From CAZOGW01 sp964579415 (lineage in GTDB: Bacteria > Actinomycetota > Acidimicrobiia > Spongiisociales > UBA5794): 32,135 bases of DNA. Both the position numbers and the translations under genes were made by a program. The stretch is from positions 1 through 32,135 of the forward strand of contig CAZOGW010000024.1 of the NCBI GenBank assembly GCA_964579415.1, read 5' to 3'. Positions 1 through 7,577 of the stretch are shown here, in pieces. The first letter of the stretch is position 1. The number at the start of each line of letters is the position of its first letter. The notes beneath the pieces were generated by a model. That model was not told where the DNA came from, did no database searches, and saw only the letters and a list, made by a program, of their open reading frames with translations.

Positions 1-179
1 CGAAGACCCCCTCCGTCCGATCGGCCTGCGGCAAGACCGCGGACACGATGAAGTCAGATCGCGCCAGGCGAGCCGATCGGACACCTCCCCCACCGAAGCG
101 GCGGGGGAGAATGAAAACCAGCCAAGGGGCGGGGGAGGATGAAGACAGCCCAACGAAGCTGCGGGGAGACGACCCCCTC
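1..179. repeat. Intergenic region with hairpins and imperfect GC-rich repeats
   Basis: No gene is seen here. An 11-bp inverted repeat pairs GTCCGATCGGC (15-25) with GCCGATCGGAC (72-82). A second hairpin has arms CTCCCCC (85-91) and GGGGGAG (103-109) around an inner CCG/CGG pair. After it, two diverged copies of the same GCGGGGGAG-containing block occur at about 123-150 and 151-170. The first hairpin-plus-loop motif resembles the hairpin at 4448-4483. It could serve as a terminator for the minus-strand lipoprotein gene that ends at 180 or for a gene left of the window. No T-tract is present, which is common for terminators in high-GC actinobacteria. Confidence 0.5.
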
Positions 180-917
180 TCAGAAGAACACGTACGCGAA
201 CACCCAGCCGTGGGGCCCGGGTGACAGCACCGCCGTCCACTCGTAGTTGTCCCAGCCCTGGCGGCTCGAAGCCACCTCGCCCGTGCCGGCATCGATAAAG
301 TCGTAGGGCCCCACCGACGTGGTGAAGGCCACGGCGACGCTCCCGTCGGCGAGTGAGAGCTCCAGGTCGGTGAGGTCCAGGTAGCTGAAGTGGACGGCCC
401 GAGCGTCGTGGAACACCCACGGCGCGCCGCTCACGGCGAGGATCTCGTCACGCTCGCCGAGCCTGGAGAGGTATCCGGCGATGCGTGTCTCGGCGACGCT
501 GCCGGGAGCGGTGTACACCTCGGCCCAGCGCGCATCGGGCGCTCCTTCGGTAGAGCCGATCCAGGAGTCGAGCACCATCATCGCCTCGAGCGCCACCAGG
601 GGATCCCCATTGGTCAGATCGGGGACCGGTACCCCGGCCTCCTCGGCGCCGACCCCGAGCACGGCGACCGACACGTCGTCCACCAATTCCCGCAAGGCGT
701 CCGGGTCGCCCACCATCGTCAGCCCTGCGGTCGTGGAGGTGGGAGCCGGCGTGGTCGTCGAGGTCGACGTGGTGGTCGTCGCCGGGGCAGCCGTGGTGGT
801 GCTGGTGGTCGTGGTGGTCGCCGAGCCTCCGGTACACGCCGATGTCAGCGCCACGAAGGCGGCGAGCGACAGGCAACGTAGCTGGAGCCGGCGGTTGCGG
901 GTCGGATGGTGAGACAT
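180..917 (-). CDS. Secreted lipoprotein of unknown function
   Basis: A 245-residue protein with a lipoprotein signal peptide. It has a basic N-terminus (RNRRLQLR), a hydrophobic stretch and the lipobox LTSAC, so the mature protein is probably lipid-anchored on the outer face of the membrane. The cysteine is followed by a roughly 35-residue Thr/Ser/Ala/Pro linker, a typical actinobacterial wall-spanning spacer. The C-terminal domain of about 170 residues is not recognised. Start choice: a frame-open extension reaches 1067, but only the ATG at 917 places the signal peptide at the N-terminus. A TACCGT box ends 8 nt before this ATG, so the message may be leaderless. The gene is divergent from the ProA-like gene with a 118-bp shared control region. 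Confidence 0.75.
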   Translation of the reverse strand: MSHHPTRNRRLQLRCLSLAAFVALTSACTGGSATTTTTSTTTAAPATTTTSTSTTTPAPTSTTAGLTMVGDPDALRELVDDVSVAVLGVGAEEAGVPVPDLTNGDPLVALEAMMVLDSWIGSTEGAPDARWAEVYTAPGSVAETRIAGYLSRLGERDEILAVSGAPWVFHDARAVHFSYLDLTDLELSLADGSVAVAFTTSVGPYDFIDAGTGEVASSRQGWDNYEWTAVLSPGPHGWVFAYVFF

Positions 918-1035
918 CAGCCGCCACGGTACCTGTCGGGTCGAGGCGAAACGATGCGAACGGTGATCGCGTGTAGCTCGCCTTGCTCGGGGAGGCGACG
1001 GGCCACCTACCCGATCCGGCACTACCGTTCCCTCC
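918..1035. promoter_or_regulatory. Divergent promoter region, lipoprotein / ProA-like gene
   Basis: Two outward-facing TACCGT -10-like hexamers are visible. One is on the minus strand (926-931), 8 nt before the lipoprotein ATG. The other is on the plus strand (1023-1028), 7 nt before the ATG at 1036. No clear -35 box or Shine-Dalgarno sequence is seen on either side, which fits leaderless transcription. This is inference from spacing only. Confidence 0.4.
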
Positions 1036-2541
1036 ATGGAGACCGCTGGTGTGCTGATGTCCCTCACCGCCGGGATGCCCGTCGTCTACGGCGGGGACCG
1101 AGTCGCTCATGTGAGCGAGGAGTTGGCGGCGGCGTTCCGTGCCGGCGACCGGCTGGTCGTGGTTCAGGCCACCGGGGACCTGCTGCACATCCCTGCTGCG
1201 GTGCAGCAGGTGGCGACACGGGCGGTCGATGCCGCCGGCGCCGCCTTCGGTGCGATGGGTTCGGTGACCGACGGGCAGATCACCGCCTTCTACGACGCCT
1301 TCGCCAGCCGCCTGGCCGACGACGACGTATTCGCCGCCATCGCCGCCGCCAACGAGGCCGATGCCGAGGCGGCAAGATTCAGGGGCCGCTCCACCACCCG
1401 GCTGGTCCTGTCCGGCAGGATGCGGGCCGACATGGTGGAGGGTCTACGCACCTGGCGGGACGCCCCCTCGGGGAGGGACGTCGTGGTGGACACCGTCACC
1501 CATGACGGGTGGACGGTAGAGCTGGTGCGGTCGGCGCTGGGGGTCGTCGGATTCGTCTTCGAAGGCCGTCCCAACGTCTTCGCCGACGCCACCGGCGTGC
1601 TCCGTGGCGGCAACACCGTCGTGTTCCGCATCGGCTCGGACGCCCTGGGCACCGCCGAAGCGATCGTGGAGCACGCCCTGGCGCCGGCATTGGCCGGGGC
1701 CGGGCTGCCCGCCGGTGCCGTGTCGCTGGTCGCCAGCCCGGAGCGTTCCGCCGGCCACGCCCTGTTCTCCGACAGCCGCCTGGCGCTGGCCGTCGCCCGC
1801 GGCTCGGGGCCGGCGGTCGCTCAGCTCGGCGCCGTTGCCCGCCAGGCCGGGATCCCGGTGAGCCTGCACGGCACCGGCGGCGCCTGGATCGTCACCGGCG
1901 AGACCGCTGACGCCGATGCCTTCTCCGCTGCCGTTCTCCACTCCCTCGACCGCAAGGTGTGCAACACGCTCAACACCTGCTGCATCCTCGAAGCCGACGC
2001 CGCCGAGTTGGTACCGGTGTTCCTCGATGCCCTCGACCGGGCCGGGCAGCGCCGCGGCGCCACCGCCAAGCTGCATGCCACCGAGGCGGCCGCACCGTAC
2101 GTCCCGGGCCACTGGTACGAGAGTGCCGCCATCGCCCGCGCCGGCGGGCCGGTCACCGAGCCCCGCACCGAGGCCATCGGCGCCGATCGGCTCGGTGAGG
2201 AGTGGGAGTGGGAGGAGAGCCCCGAGGTCACCCTGCACCTGGTACCCGATGTCGCCACCGCGGTGCGACTCTTCAACGAGCAGAGCCCCCGCTTCGCCGC
2301 CAGCCTCATCGGCGACGACCCCGCCGAGCACGAGCGGTTCTTCGCCGCCATCGACGCACCCTTCGTCGGCAACGGTTTCACCCGGTGGGTCGACGGCCAG
2401 TACGCCCTCGACAAACCCGAACTTGGCCTTTCCAACTGGCAGGGAGGCCGCCTCATGGGTCGGGGCGGGATCCTCAGCGGCGACTCGGTCTACACCATCC
2501 GCTACCGCGTGCGGCAGACCGACCCCGATCAAGGGCGCTGA
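1036..2541 (+). CDS. ProA-like aldehyde dehydrogenase (glutamate-5-semialdehyde dehydrogenase family)
   Basis: A 501-residue member of the ProA branch of aldehyde dehydrogenases. ProA reduces gamma-glutamyl phosphate to glutamate semialdehyde with NADPH in proline synthesis. Visible family features are ALGVVGFVFEGRPNVFADAT (the nucleotide-binding region of ProA), a catalytic-cysteine segment KVCNTLNT matching the usual PSVCNALET, and a C-terminal VGNGFTRWVDGQYALDK block equivalent to the NASTRF-DG motif. It is about 75 residues longer than ordinary ProA, mostly at the N-terminus, and the usual IPRGG motif reads VARGSG. It lies upstream of nadD-rsfS, where proA sits in many actinobacteria, but no proB is in the window, so a proline role is inferred and a different substrate is possible. 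Start: TACCGT lies 7 nt before ATG 1036; an alternative ATG is at 1057. Confidence 0.7.
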   Translation: METAGVLMSLTAGMPVVYGGDRVAHVSEELAAAFRAGDRLVVVQATGDLLHIPAAVQQVATRAVDAAGAAFGAMGSVTDGQITAFYDAFASRLADDDVFAAIAAANEADAEAARFRGRSTTRLVLSGRMRADMVEGLRTWRDAPSGRDVVVDTVTHDGWTVELVRSALGVVGFVFEGRPNVFADATGVLRGGNTVVFRIGSDALGTAEAIVEHALAPALAGAGLPAGAVSLVASPERSAGHALFSDSRLALAVARGSGPAVAQLGAVARQAGIPVSLHGTGGAWIVTGETADADAFSAAVLHSLDRKVCNTLNTCCILEADAAELVPVFLDALDRAGQRRGATAKLHATEAAAPYVPGHWYESAAIARAGGPVTEPRTEAIGADRLGEEWEWEESPEVTLHLVPDVATAVRLFNEQSPRFAASLIGDDPAEHERFFAAIDAPFVGNGFTRWVDGQYALDKPELGLSNWQGGRLMGRGGILSGDSVYTIRYRVRQTDPDQGR

Positions 2542-2749
2542 ACCCGACCCGACAAGGCCCTCGCAAGTCCGACAAGACGAATGTGGAGGGGTGCTCTAGG
2601 GTGTGTAGAGCGTCGCTGGAAATTTCGTATACCAGCGCCTGACAGCAGCCGGAAAGGCGGTTGGGCGTGGCCGGGACGGAAGCGGTCTCCGCGTGAGGTC
2701 CGCTGCCGTCACGTGCCGGACCTACCGCCCTGCGGCAAGGAGTGTGTAC
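2542..2749 (+). promoter_or_regulatory. Promoter and structured leader of the Tat amidohydrolase
   Basis: A TAGGGT -10-like box at 2597-2602 would start transcription near 2609 and give a leader of about 140 nt. The leader contains a hairpin with arms CGCTGG (2614-2619) and CCAGCG (2632-2637) around an unusually AT-rich loop, and a second with arms GGTCCG (2697-2702) and CGGACC (2717-2722). A strong AAGGAG at 2737-2742 precedes the GTG start. The same TAGGGT box precedes the M23-like gene (7537) and the second Tat amidohydrolase (15245). I cannot assign the leader to a known riboswitch class. Confidence 0.4.
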
Positions 2750-4414
2750 GTGAGCACCATGCAACCCCCCAGCGGTGTGCCCCACGACGGCGAACACGCC
2801 GCCATCGACGATGACGCCGGATGCGGCGTCTGTGGCGGCCTGTTCGCCACCCTCCCCGAAGAGGCCGAAGCCCGCGGCATGGGACGGCGAAAGTTCCTCA
2901 AGGGCATGGCGGGTGCCGCGGCCGCCGTCGGAGCCGCCTCGGCGTTCCCGGCCCGGGCTCTCGCCGACACCGGCGACACGTCGGACGTGGCCCGGCTCCA
3001 GCAGGCCGGCACTCTCGTCCTCGAACCGAGTTGGACGCTGGCCTATGTCAACGACGACGTCCAACTGCTGCGCGACCACTCGGTGGTCGTCAGCGGGGGA
3101 CTGATCGCCGAGATCGTCCCCGGGCGCATCCGTGGCAGCAACACCCGCATCCCCATGGACGGCCAGCTGCTCATCCCTGGCATGATCTCGGGCCACACGC
3201 ACGTGGCCATGGCCACCCCGACCCGGGGCATCATCGAGAGCGGCCGCAATTTCGGCATCCCCGCCCTCCAGATGTTCAACCTCAGTGACGACGACATGGA
3301 CGCGCTCAACGCGTACAACACGGCAGAGCTCCTGCGGTCCGGTTGCACCACCCATGTGGCGCAGGAACTCGACCTGCGCCAGGTCAAGTCGTACGTGAAG
3401 GTCGCCCGTGACTGGGCGGTGCGGGCCTACCCGGGCGGGATGGTCCCCAACTTCAAAACCGTGGTCGACATCCGGGGGCGCACCAACGACGACGTGTTGT
3501 TCAACTCGGTGCCGGGGACGCTGGCCGAGATCCAGGCGAATCTCGATTACGGCCTGACCATCAACGGCGCCGAAGGGGGGCGCATCCTGCCTCAGATAGC
3601 ACCGCAGGGTCCCGAGACGGGCACTCCAGAAACGATGCGGGCTGCCTATGAGGCGGCGGTCCAGCTCGGCAACGGTATCCACACTCATCTGTCCACCACC
3701 GCACCCGACGTCAACCACATCAAGCGGCTTTGGGGCAAGTCCCCGGTCGAGTGGATTGACGAGTTCGGCTGGTACGACGTACCGCTCATGGCGGCGCACA
3801 TGAGCGCGTGGGAGGGACCATCCGACGCCGCCTTCCTGGCGGACAAGCCGAACTTCCGCCACGTCTTCTGCCCATCGGGTGCGGGAGTCGGCGGCGGAAA
3901 CGAGTCCTCGAACCCGTACATCGACATGCTCGGCCTGGGGCTTCCCACCTCGGTCGGTCTCGACTCGCACTCCAGTGACCTGCTGGAACAGGCCAAGATG
4001 TCGGTGCTGTACGGTCGCGTCCGCTACGCCCTCTTCAACGCCACCAGTCCGCTGCCCTTGAAGCGGCCGACGGTGTGGGACATGATCAAGTCGGTGACGC
4101 TCTACCCCGCCCAAGGCCTGCATCGCGACGACCTGGGCCGCATCGCCGTCGGGGCCAAGGCCGACCTGACGTCGATCGACGTCTCCCGGTTCCTCGTTGG
4201 TGTCGGCGCCACCCCGCCCGAGCCACTCAACAACCTGCTGTACTCCAGCGGCCTGAACGTCCTCAACGTGATGACCGAGGGTGTCATACAGGTCCGCCAC
4301 GGGAATCTGGTCGTCGACGACGAACGCCGCATCATCGAGCGCGGCGGCGCCGCGGTGAAGAAGGTCTGGGCAGAGCTGGAGCGGATCGGCTGGTTCACTC
4401 CCACGCCACGGTGA
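2750..4414 (+). CDS. Tat-exported amidohydrolase (metal-dependent hydrolase)
   Basis: A 554-residue amidohydrolase-superfamily enzyme of the chlorohydrolase / deaminase type. Metal-site motifs are visible: GHTH (about residues 147-150), a HTHLSTT strand near 311, AAHMS near 350 and GLDSHSSD near 403. A twin-arginine signal, GRRKFLKGMAGAAAAVGA, starts near residue 44, so the folded enzyme should be exported. It is preceded by an unusual acidic N-terminal extension with a CGVCGG motif. Start: GTG 2750 has AAGGAG at good spacing; a longer reading from 2693 lacks one, and ATG 2879 directly before the RR motif is an alternative that would remove the extension. The substrate is not predictable; hydrolysis of a C-N bond in a cyclic amide, amidine or aminated ring is the family norm. 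It is followed by a strong hairpin. Confidence 0.8.
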   Translation: MSTMQPPSGVPHDGEHAAIDDDAGCGVCGGLFATLPEEAEARGMGRRKFLKGMAGAAAAVGAASAFPARALADTGDTSDVARLQQAGTLVLEPSWTLAYVNDDVQLLRDHSVVVSGGLIAEIVPGRIRGSNTRIPMDGQLLIPGMISGHTHVAMATPTRGIIESGRNFGIPALQMFNLSDDDMDALNAYNTAELLRSGCTTHVAQELDLRQVKSYVKVARDWAVRAYPGGMVPNFKTVVDIRGRTNDDVLFNSVPGTLAEIQANLDYGLTINGAEGGRILPQIAPQGPETGTPETMRAAYEAAVQLGNGIHTHLSTTAPDVNHIKRLWGKSPVEWIDEFGWYDVPLMAAHMSAWEGPSDAAFLADKPNFRHVFCPSGAGVGGGNESSNPYIDMLGLGLPTSVGLDSHSSDLLEQAKMSVLYGRVRYALFNATSPLPLKRPTVWDMIKSVTLYPAQGLHRDDLGRIAVGAKADLTSIDVSRFLVGVGATPPEPLNNLLYSSGLNVLNVMTEGVIQVRHGNLVVDDERRIIERGGAAVKKVWAELERIGWFTPTPR

Positions 4415-4447
4415 CCTGAACCGCAGCCGAGGTCTCCTCGAGTCCGG

Positions 4448-4483
4448 CCGGCCCCGCCTCTCCCACCGAAGGGGCGGGGCCGG
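4448..4483 (+). terminator. Hairpin terminator after the amidohydrolase gene
   Basis: A perfect 11-bp inverted repeat, CCGGCCCCGCC (4448-4458) and GGCGGGGCCGG (4473-4483), with a 14-nt loop, begins 34 bp after the stop codon. There is no T-run, as usual in high-GC actinobacteria. The loop and right arm (CTCCCACCGAAGGGGCGGGG) resemble the hairpin at 85-109. Confidence 0.65.
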
Positions 4484-4584
4484 TCGCGTGACGGTCCTCA
4501 GGGCGAGGCATGCCGTCGCCGAGTACCGGTGGCGGGACGGTTCCGGCGGTACGAAACGGGGGTGGCTATGAGGGGCGGGAACCG

Positions 4585-5132
4585 ATGAACGGCACGAAGT
4601 GGACCTTCGGCATCTCCGGGGTGATGTTCATCATCGTCGGTGCCGCCGCCATCGTGTGGGCGGTACAGGCGGGCGACAACCCGGCCCGGTGGGGTCTCGG
4701 GATCGGCATCGGGTCGTTCGTCATCGTGGGCATCGTATTCCTCTTCGTCGCCCGCTACACGGGCGGGCTCGACACCGGGCCGGTGCTGGCGAATGGCATC
4801 CCCGGTACGGCGGAGGTGCTCGGTGTCTCCGACACCGGCGTCGCGATCCACAACCTCAACGCCGTGTTCAAGGTGAGGGCGCTGGTGACCATCCCCGCCC
4901 GGGCGCCCTACGAGACCGAGTTCCGTGTCGTCGTCAACCGCACGAGGCCAATGACCCCCTGGTCCACATCGCCTTCAGCTACCTCGGCCCTGCCGGGGAG
5001 ACGCTGCACACCCAGGCCATCATCCGGATCCCCGACGGTAAGGGCGCCCGCATGAGTCCCGGTACCAAGTTGCCGGTGCGCTACCTCCCCGACGAGCCGA
5101 CAGTGGCCACCATCGACTGGGAAGGCACCTGA
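4585..5132 (+). pseudogene. Two-helix membrane protein (DUF3592-like), frameshifted
   Basis: Two reading frames make one sensible protein if a base is added near 4944. The first part (from ATG 4585, preceded by a purine-rich AGGGGCGGGA) has two transmembrane helices, FGISGVMFIIVGAAAIVWAV and WGLGIGIGSFVIVGIVFLFV, then a beta-rich segment ending FRVVVNRT. The second part, in the -1 frame, continues ANDPLVHIAFSYLG and ends LPVRYLPDEPTVATIDWEG, the typical end of DUF3592-type domains. The G at 4944 is shared by ACG and GAG, so restoring one G (ACG GAG) joins them. Without correction the first frame stops at 5055. No slippery heptamer is present, so a programmed shift is unlikely. Either the gene is broken or the sequence has a one-base error. 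Function is unknown. Confidence 0.6.
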
Positions 5133-5181
5133 GCCGCCGCCCTCCCGAATCGGCTCACCAGGGAGGTGCCAGAATGCGGGG

Positions 5182-6048
5182 ATGGCTTGGTCTTCCGCCG
5201 CCGAGGCCGCTGCTGCATTGCGGGACGTCGGGTACCTCTCCGACCACGCCACCGCCCAGGTGGTGTTTCTCGCCGCGCGACTCGACAAGCCGATCCTGGC
5301 CGAAGGTCCGGCCGGGGTAGGGAAGACGGCGCTGGCGCTGGCGGTTGCCGCCGCCACCGGGAGGCGTCTCATCCGCCTCCAGTGTTATGAGGGCCTCGAC
5401 GAGGCCAAGGCCCTCTACGAGTGGAACTACCACAAGCAGCTCCTCCGCATCCAGACCGACGAGGGGCGTCGCTGGGACGAGATGGAGGGCGACATCTTCA
5501 CCGAGGACTTCCTCCTCGCCCGGCCGCTGCTGGAGGCGATCCGCAGCCCAGAGCCGGTAGTGCTGCTCGTCGACGAGGTGGATCGGGTGGAGGTGGAGAC
5601 CGAGGCGCTGCTGCTGGAGGTGCTCGACGCCTTCCAGGTGACCATCCCAGAGCTGGGGACCGTCAGAGCTGCCACCAAGCCGCTGGTGGTGCTCACCTCC
5701 AACAACACCCGCGAGCTCTCCGAGGCGTTGAAGCGGCGCTGCCTGTTCCTCCACATCGACTACCCCACGGTGGAGCGGGAGCGGCAGATCCTCCTGGAGC
5801 GGGTCAACGGTCTCTCCGAGCATCTCGCCGGGCGCATCGCCGAGGTGGTGCATTCCATCCGCCGGGTGCCGGTGCGCAAGGCGCCGTCGGTGAGCGAGTC
5901 GATCGACTGGGCGCGCACCCTGCTCGCCCTCCAGGCCGACGACGTCGGCGCCGAGGTCACCGCCGGCACATTGAACGTGCTGCTCAAGTACCAGTCCGAC
6001 ATCGATCGGGTGACCCGGGAGCTGGAGCTGGCGCCCGGGGCCGGTTGA
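5182..6048 (+). CDS. MoxR-family AAA+ ATPase (CoxD-like)
   Basis: A 288-residue AAA+ ATPase. Walker A GPAGVGKT is at 42-49, Walker B VVLLVDEVD at 126-134, sensor 1 LTSNN at 171-175 and the arginine-finger segment EALKRRC near 181-187. MoxR ATPases remodel or insert metals into partner enzymes, usually with a VWA-domain protein. That partner is the next gene, starting 2 nt after this stop codon, so the two should be co-translated. The pair matches CoxD/CoxE of carbon monoxide dehydrogenase clusters, where CoxD helps assemble the copper-sulfur-molybdenum site, but no CO dehydrogenase genes are here, so the client is unknown. ATG 5182 has a weak CAGAAT box 6 nt upstream and no close Shine-Dalgarno sequence. 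Confidence 0.88.
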   Translation: MAWSSAAEAAAALRDVGYLSDHATAQVVFLAARLDKPILAEGPAGVGKTALALAVAAATGRRLIRLQCYEGLDEAKALYEWNYHKQLLRIQTDEGRRWDEMEGDIFTEDFLLARPLLEAIRSPEPVVLLVDEVDRVEVETEALLLEVLDAFQVTIPELGTVRAATKPLVVLTSNNTRELSEALKRRCLFLHIDYPTVERERQILLERVNGLSEHLAGRIAEVVHSIRRVPVRKAPSVSESIDWARTLLALQADDVGAEVTAGTLNVLLKYQSDIDRVTRELELAPGAG

Positions 6049-6049
6049 C

Positions 6050-7507
6050 GTGCTTACCGCCCTCACCGACTTCGCCGCCGAGCTGAGGGCTGCCGGTATC
6101 CCGGTGTCGATGGTCGAGGTGATGGACGCCGCCGCCGCGCTCAGCCACACCGACATCGCCCAGCGGGAGGCGGTGCGGGAATCGCTCGCCGCCACCATGG
6201 TCAAGCACGCCCGGCACCGCAGGGCCTTCGACGCCGCCTTCGACGTGTTCTTCGGGCGGGTGGCGTCTGCTGCGCCGGTGGAGGAGGGCGTGCGGGGCGA
6301 AGGCGACCGAGTCGCCGTTGCTCCCGGGGACGTGGAGGACATGGTGGCGGCGATGGTGGAGGCGCTGCGGGGCGGCGACCACGCCGGGCTTCGGGAGCTG
6401 GTGAGGGAGGCTGTGGAGCGGCTCTCCGGGTTCCAGCCGGGAAGGCCGGTGGGTGGCCGCTACTACCTGTACCGGGTCATGAACCGACTCGACGCCGGGA
6501 GCCTGCGCGACCTGCTGGGCGCCGCCCTCGGCGGGGGAGAGGCACCCGCGGAGGACGCATTCGGCGAGCGGCTGCGCAGGGACCGGGCCGAGGACCTGTT
6601 GGAGCTGCTGCGCTCGGAGGTGAGCGACGAGATCCTGCGGCGACTGGTGGAGGACCGTGGCGTCGAGGCGGTGGCGGAAACGGTGCGGGTGCCGCTGGTG
6701 GAGGACCTCGATCTGATGCACGCCAGCTCCGAGGAGCTCGCCGACATCTCGGCCCGGATCGAGCCGCTGGCCCGCAAGCTCGCCTCCAGGTTGGCGGCAC
6801 GGCGCCGCCAGGGCCGCCGCGGCCGGCTCGACGTGCGGCGCACCATCCGCCGCTCCCTCAGCCACGGCGGGGTGTTGCTCGACCCCCGCTGGCGGCCCCG
6901 CCGGGTGTCCCGGCCCGAGATCGTGTTGCTGTGCGACGTGTCCGGGTCGATGGCCACCTTCGCCCGCTTCACCATGCAGCTCACCTACGCCATCGGCCAC
7001 GCCTTCTCCAACGTGCGCGCCTTCGCCTTCGTCGACGGTGTCGACGACGTCACCCCCTTCTTCGGTCCCGGCACCGACTTCGACGAGGCGATGACCCGCA
7101 TGTCCTCCGAGGCGCGGGTGGTGCGTACCGAGGGCCACAGCGACTACGGGTCGGCGCTGTCGCTGTTCGCCGACCGCTATCCCGACGCGGTGACCCCCCG
7201 CACCACCGTCATCGTCACCGGTGATGCCCGCAACAACTACCGGGCCAGCGGCGTCGAATACCTCACCGCCATCGCCCGCCGCGCCCGGGCGCTGCACTGG
7301 CTCAACCCGGAGTCGGCACGCTACTGGGACATCGGCGACTCGATCATGTCGGTGTACCGGCCGGTCTGCGATGCCGTCCACGAGGTTCGAACCTTGCGCC
7401 AGCTCGAGGAGTTCGTGGAAGAGGTGGCGCTCCCGGCGAGGTCGGCTCGGCCCGTCCTGGTGGGGATACCCGAGCCGGAGCCGGCACCGCCCACCGACGC
7501 CTGGTGA
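6050..7507 (+). CDS. VWA-domain protein, CoxE-like partner of the MoxR ATPase
   Basis: A 485-residue protein. The N-terminal half is helical and charged. The C-terminal half is a von Willebrand A domain with a metal-ion-dependent adhesion site, DVSGSM, near residue 297 and a later strand VIVTGDARNN near 388. This is the arrangement of CoxE, which works with the CoxD MoxR ATPase in maturation of molybdenum hydroxylases; the general role is a substrate adaptor for the ATPase. The start is GTG 6050, one base after the ATPase stop codon. No enzyme subunits follow; the next plus-strand gene has its own TAGGGT promoter. Confidence 0.85.
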   Translation: MLTALTDFAAELRAAGIPVSMVEVMDAAAALSHTDIAQREAVRESLAATMVKHARHRRAFDAAFDVFFGRVASAAPVEEGVRGEGDRVAVAPGDVEDMVAAMVEALRGGDHAGLRELVREAVERLSGFQPGRPVGGRYYLYRVMNRLDAGSLRDLLGAALGGGEAPAEDAFGERLRRDRAEDLLELLRSEVSDEILRRLVEDRGVEAVAETVRVPLVEDLDLMHASSEELADISARIEPLARKLASRLAARRRQGRRGRLDVRRTIRRSLSHGGVLLDPRWRPRRVSRPEIVLLCDVSGSMATFARFTMQLTYAIGHAFSNVRAFAFVDGVDDVTPFFGPGTDFDEAMTRMSSEARVVRTEGHSDYGSALSLFADRYPDAVTPRTTVIVTGDARNNYRASGVEYLTAIARRARALHWLNPESARYWDIGDSIMSVYRPVCDAVHEVRTLRQLEEFVEEVALPARSARPVLVGIPEPEPAPPTDAW

Positions 7508-7536
7508 GGGGACTTCACCGCGTCGTACCCATCCTG

Positions 7537-7570
7537 TAGGGTGTCGTCCTGGTTGACGGCGGGGACGAGG
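7537..7570 (+). promoter_or_regulatory. Promoter and ribosome binding site of the M23-like gene
   Basis: TAGGGT at 7537-7542 matches the actinobacterial TAnnnT -10 pattern and would give a leader of roughly 28 nt. GAGG at 7567-7570 is 7 nt before ATG 7578, which favours this start over the ATG at 7572. Confidence 0.45.
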
Positions 7571-7577
7571 TATGCCG

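Noticed and set aside
2474..4300. 608-codon minus-strand frame opposite the Tat amidohydrolase
   Set aside because: No motif or start signal; the plus strand carries a complete amidohydrolase with metal motifs and a Tat signal.
4930..4960. Programmed -1 frameshift in the DUF3592-like gene
   Set aside because: The sequence CGCACGAGGCC has no X-XXY-YYZ slippery site and no obvious downstream stimulatory stem; a missing base is simpler.
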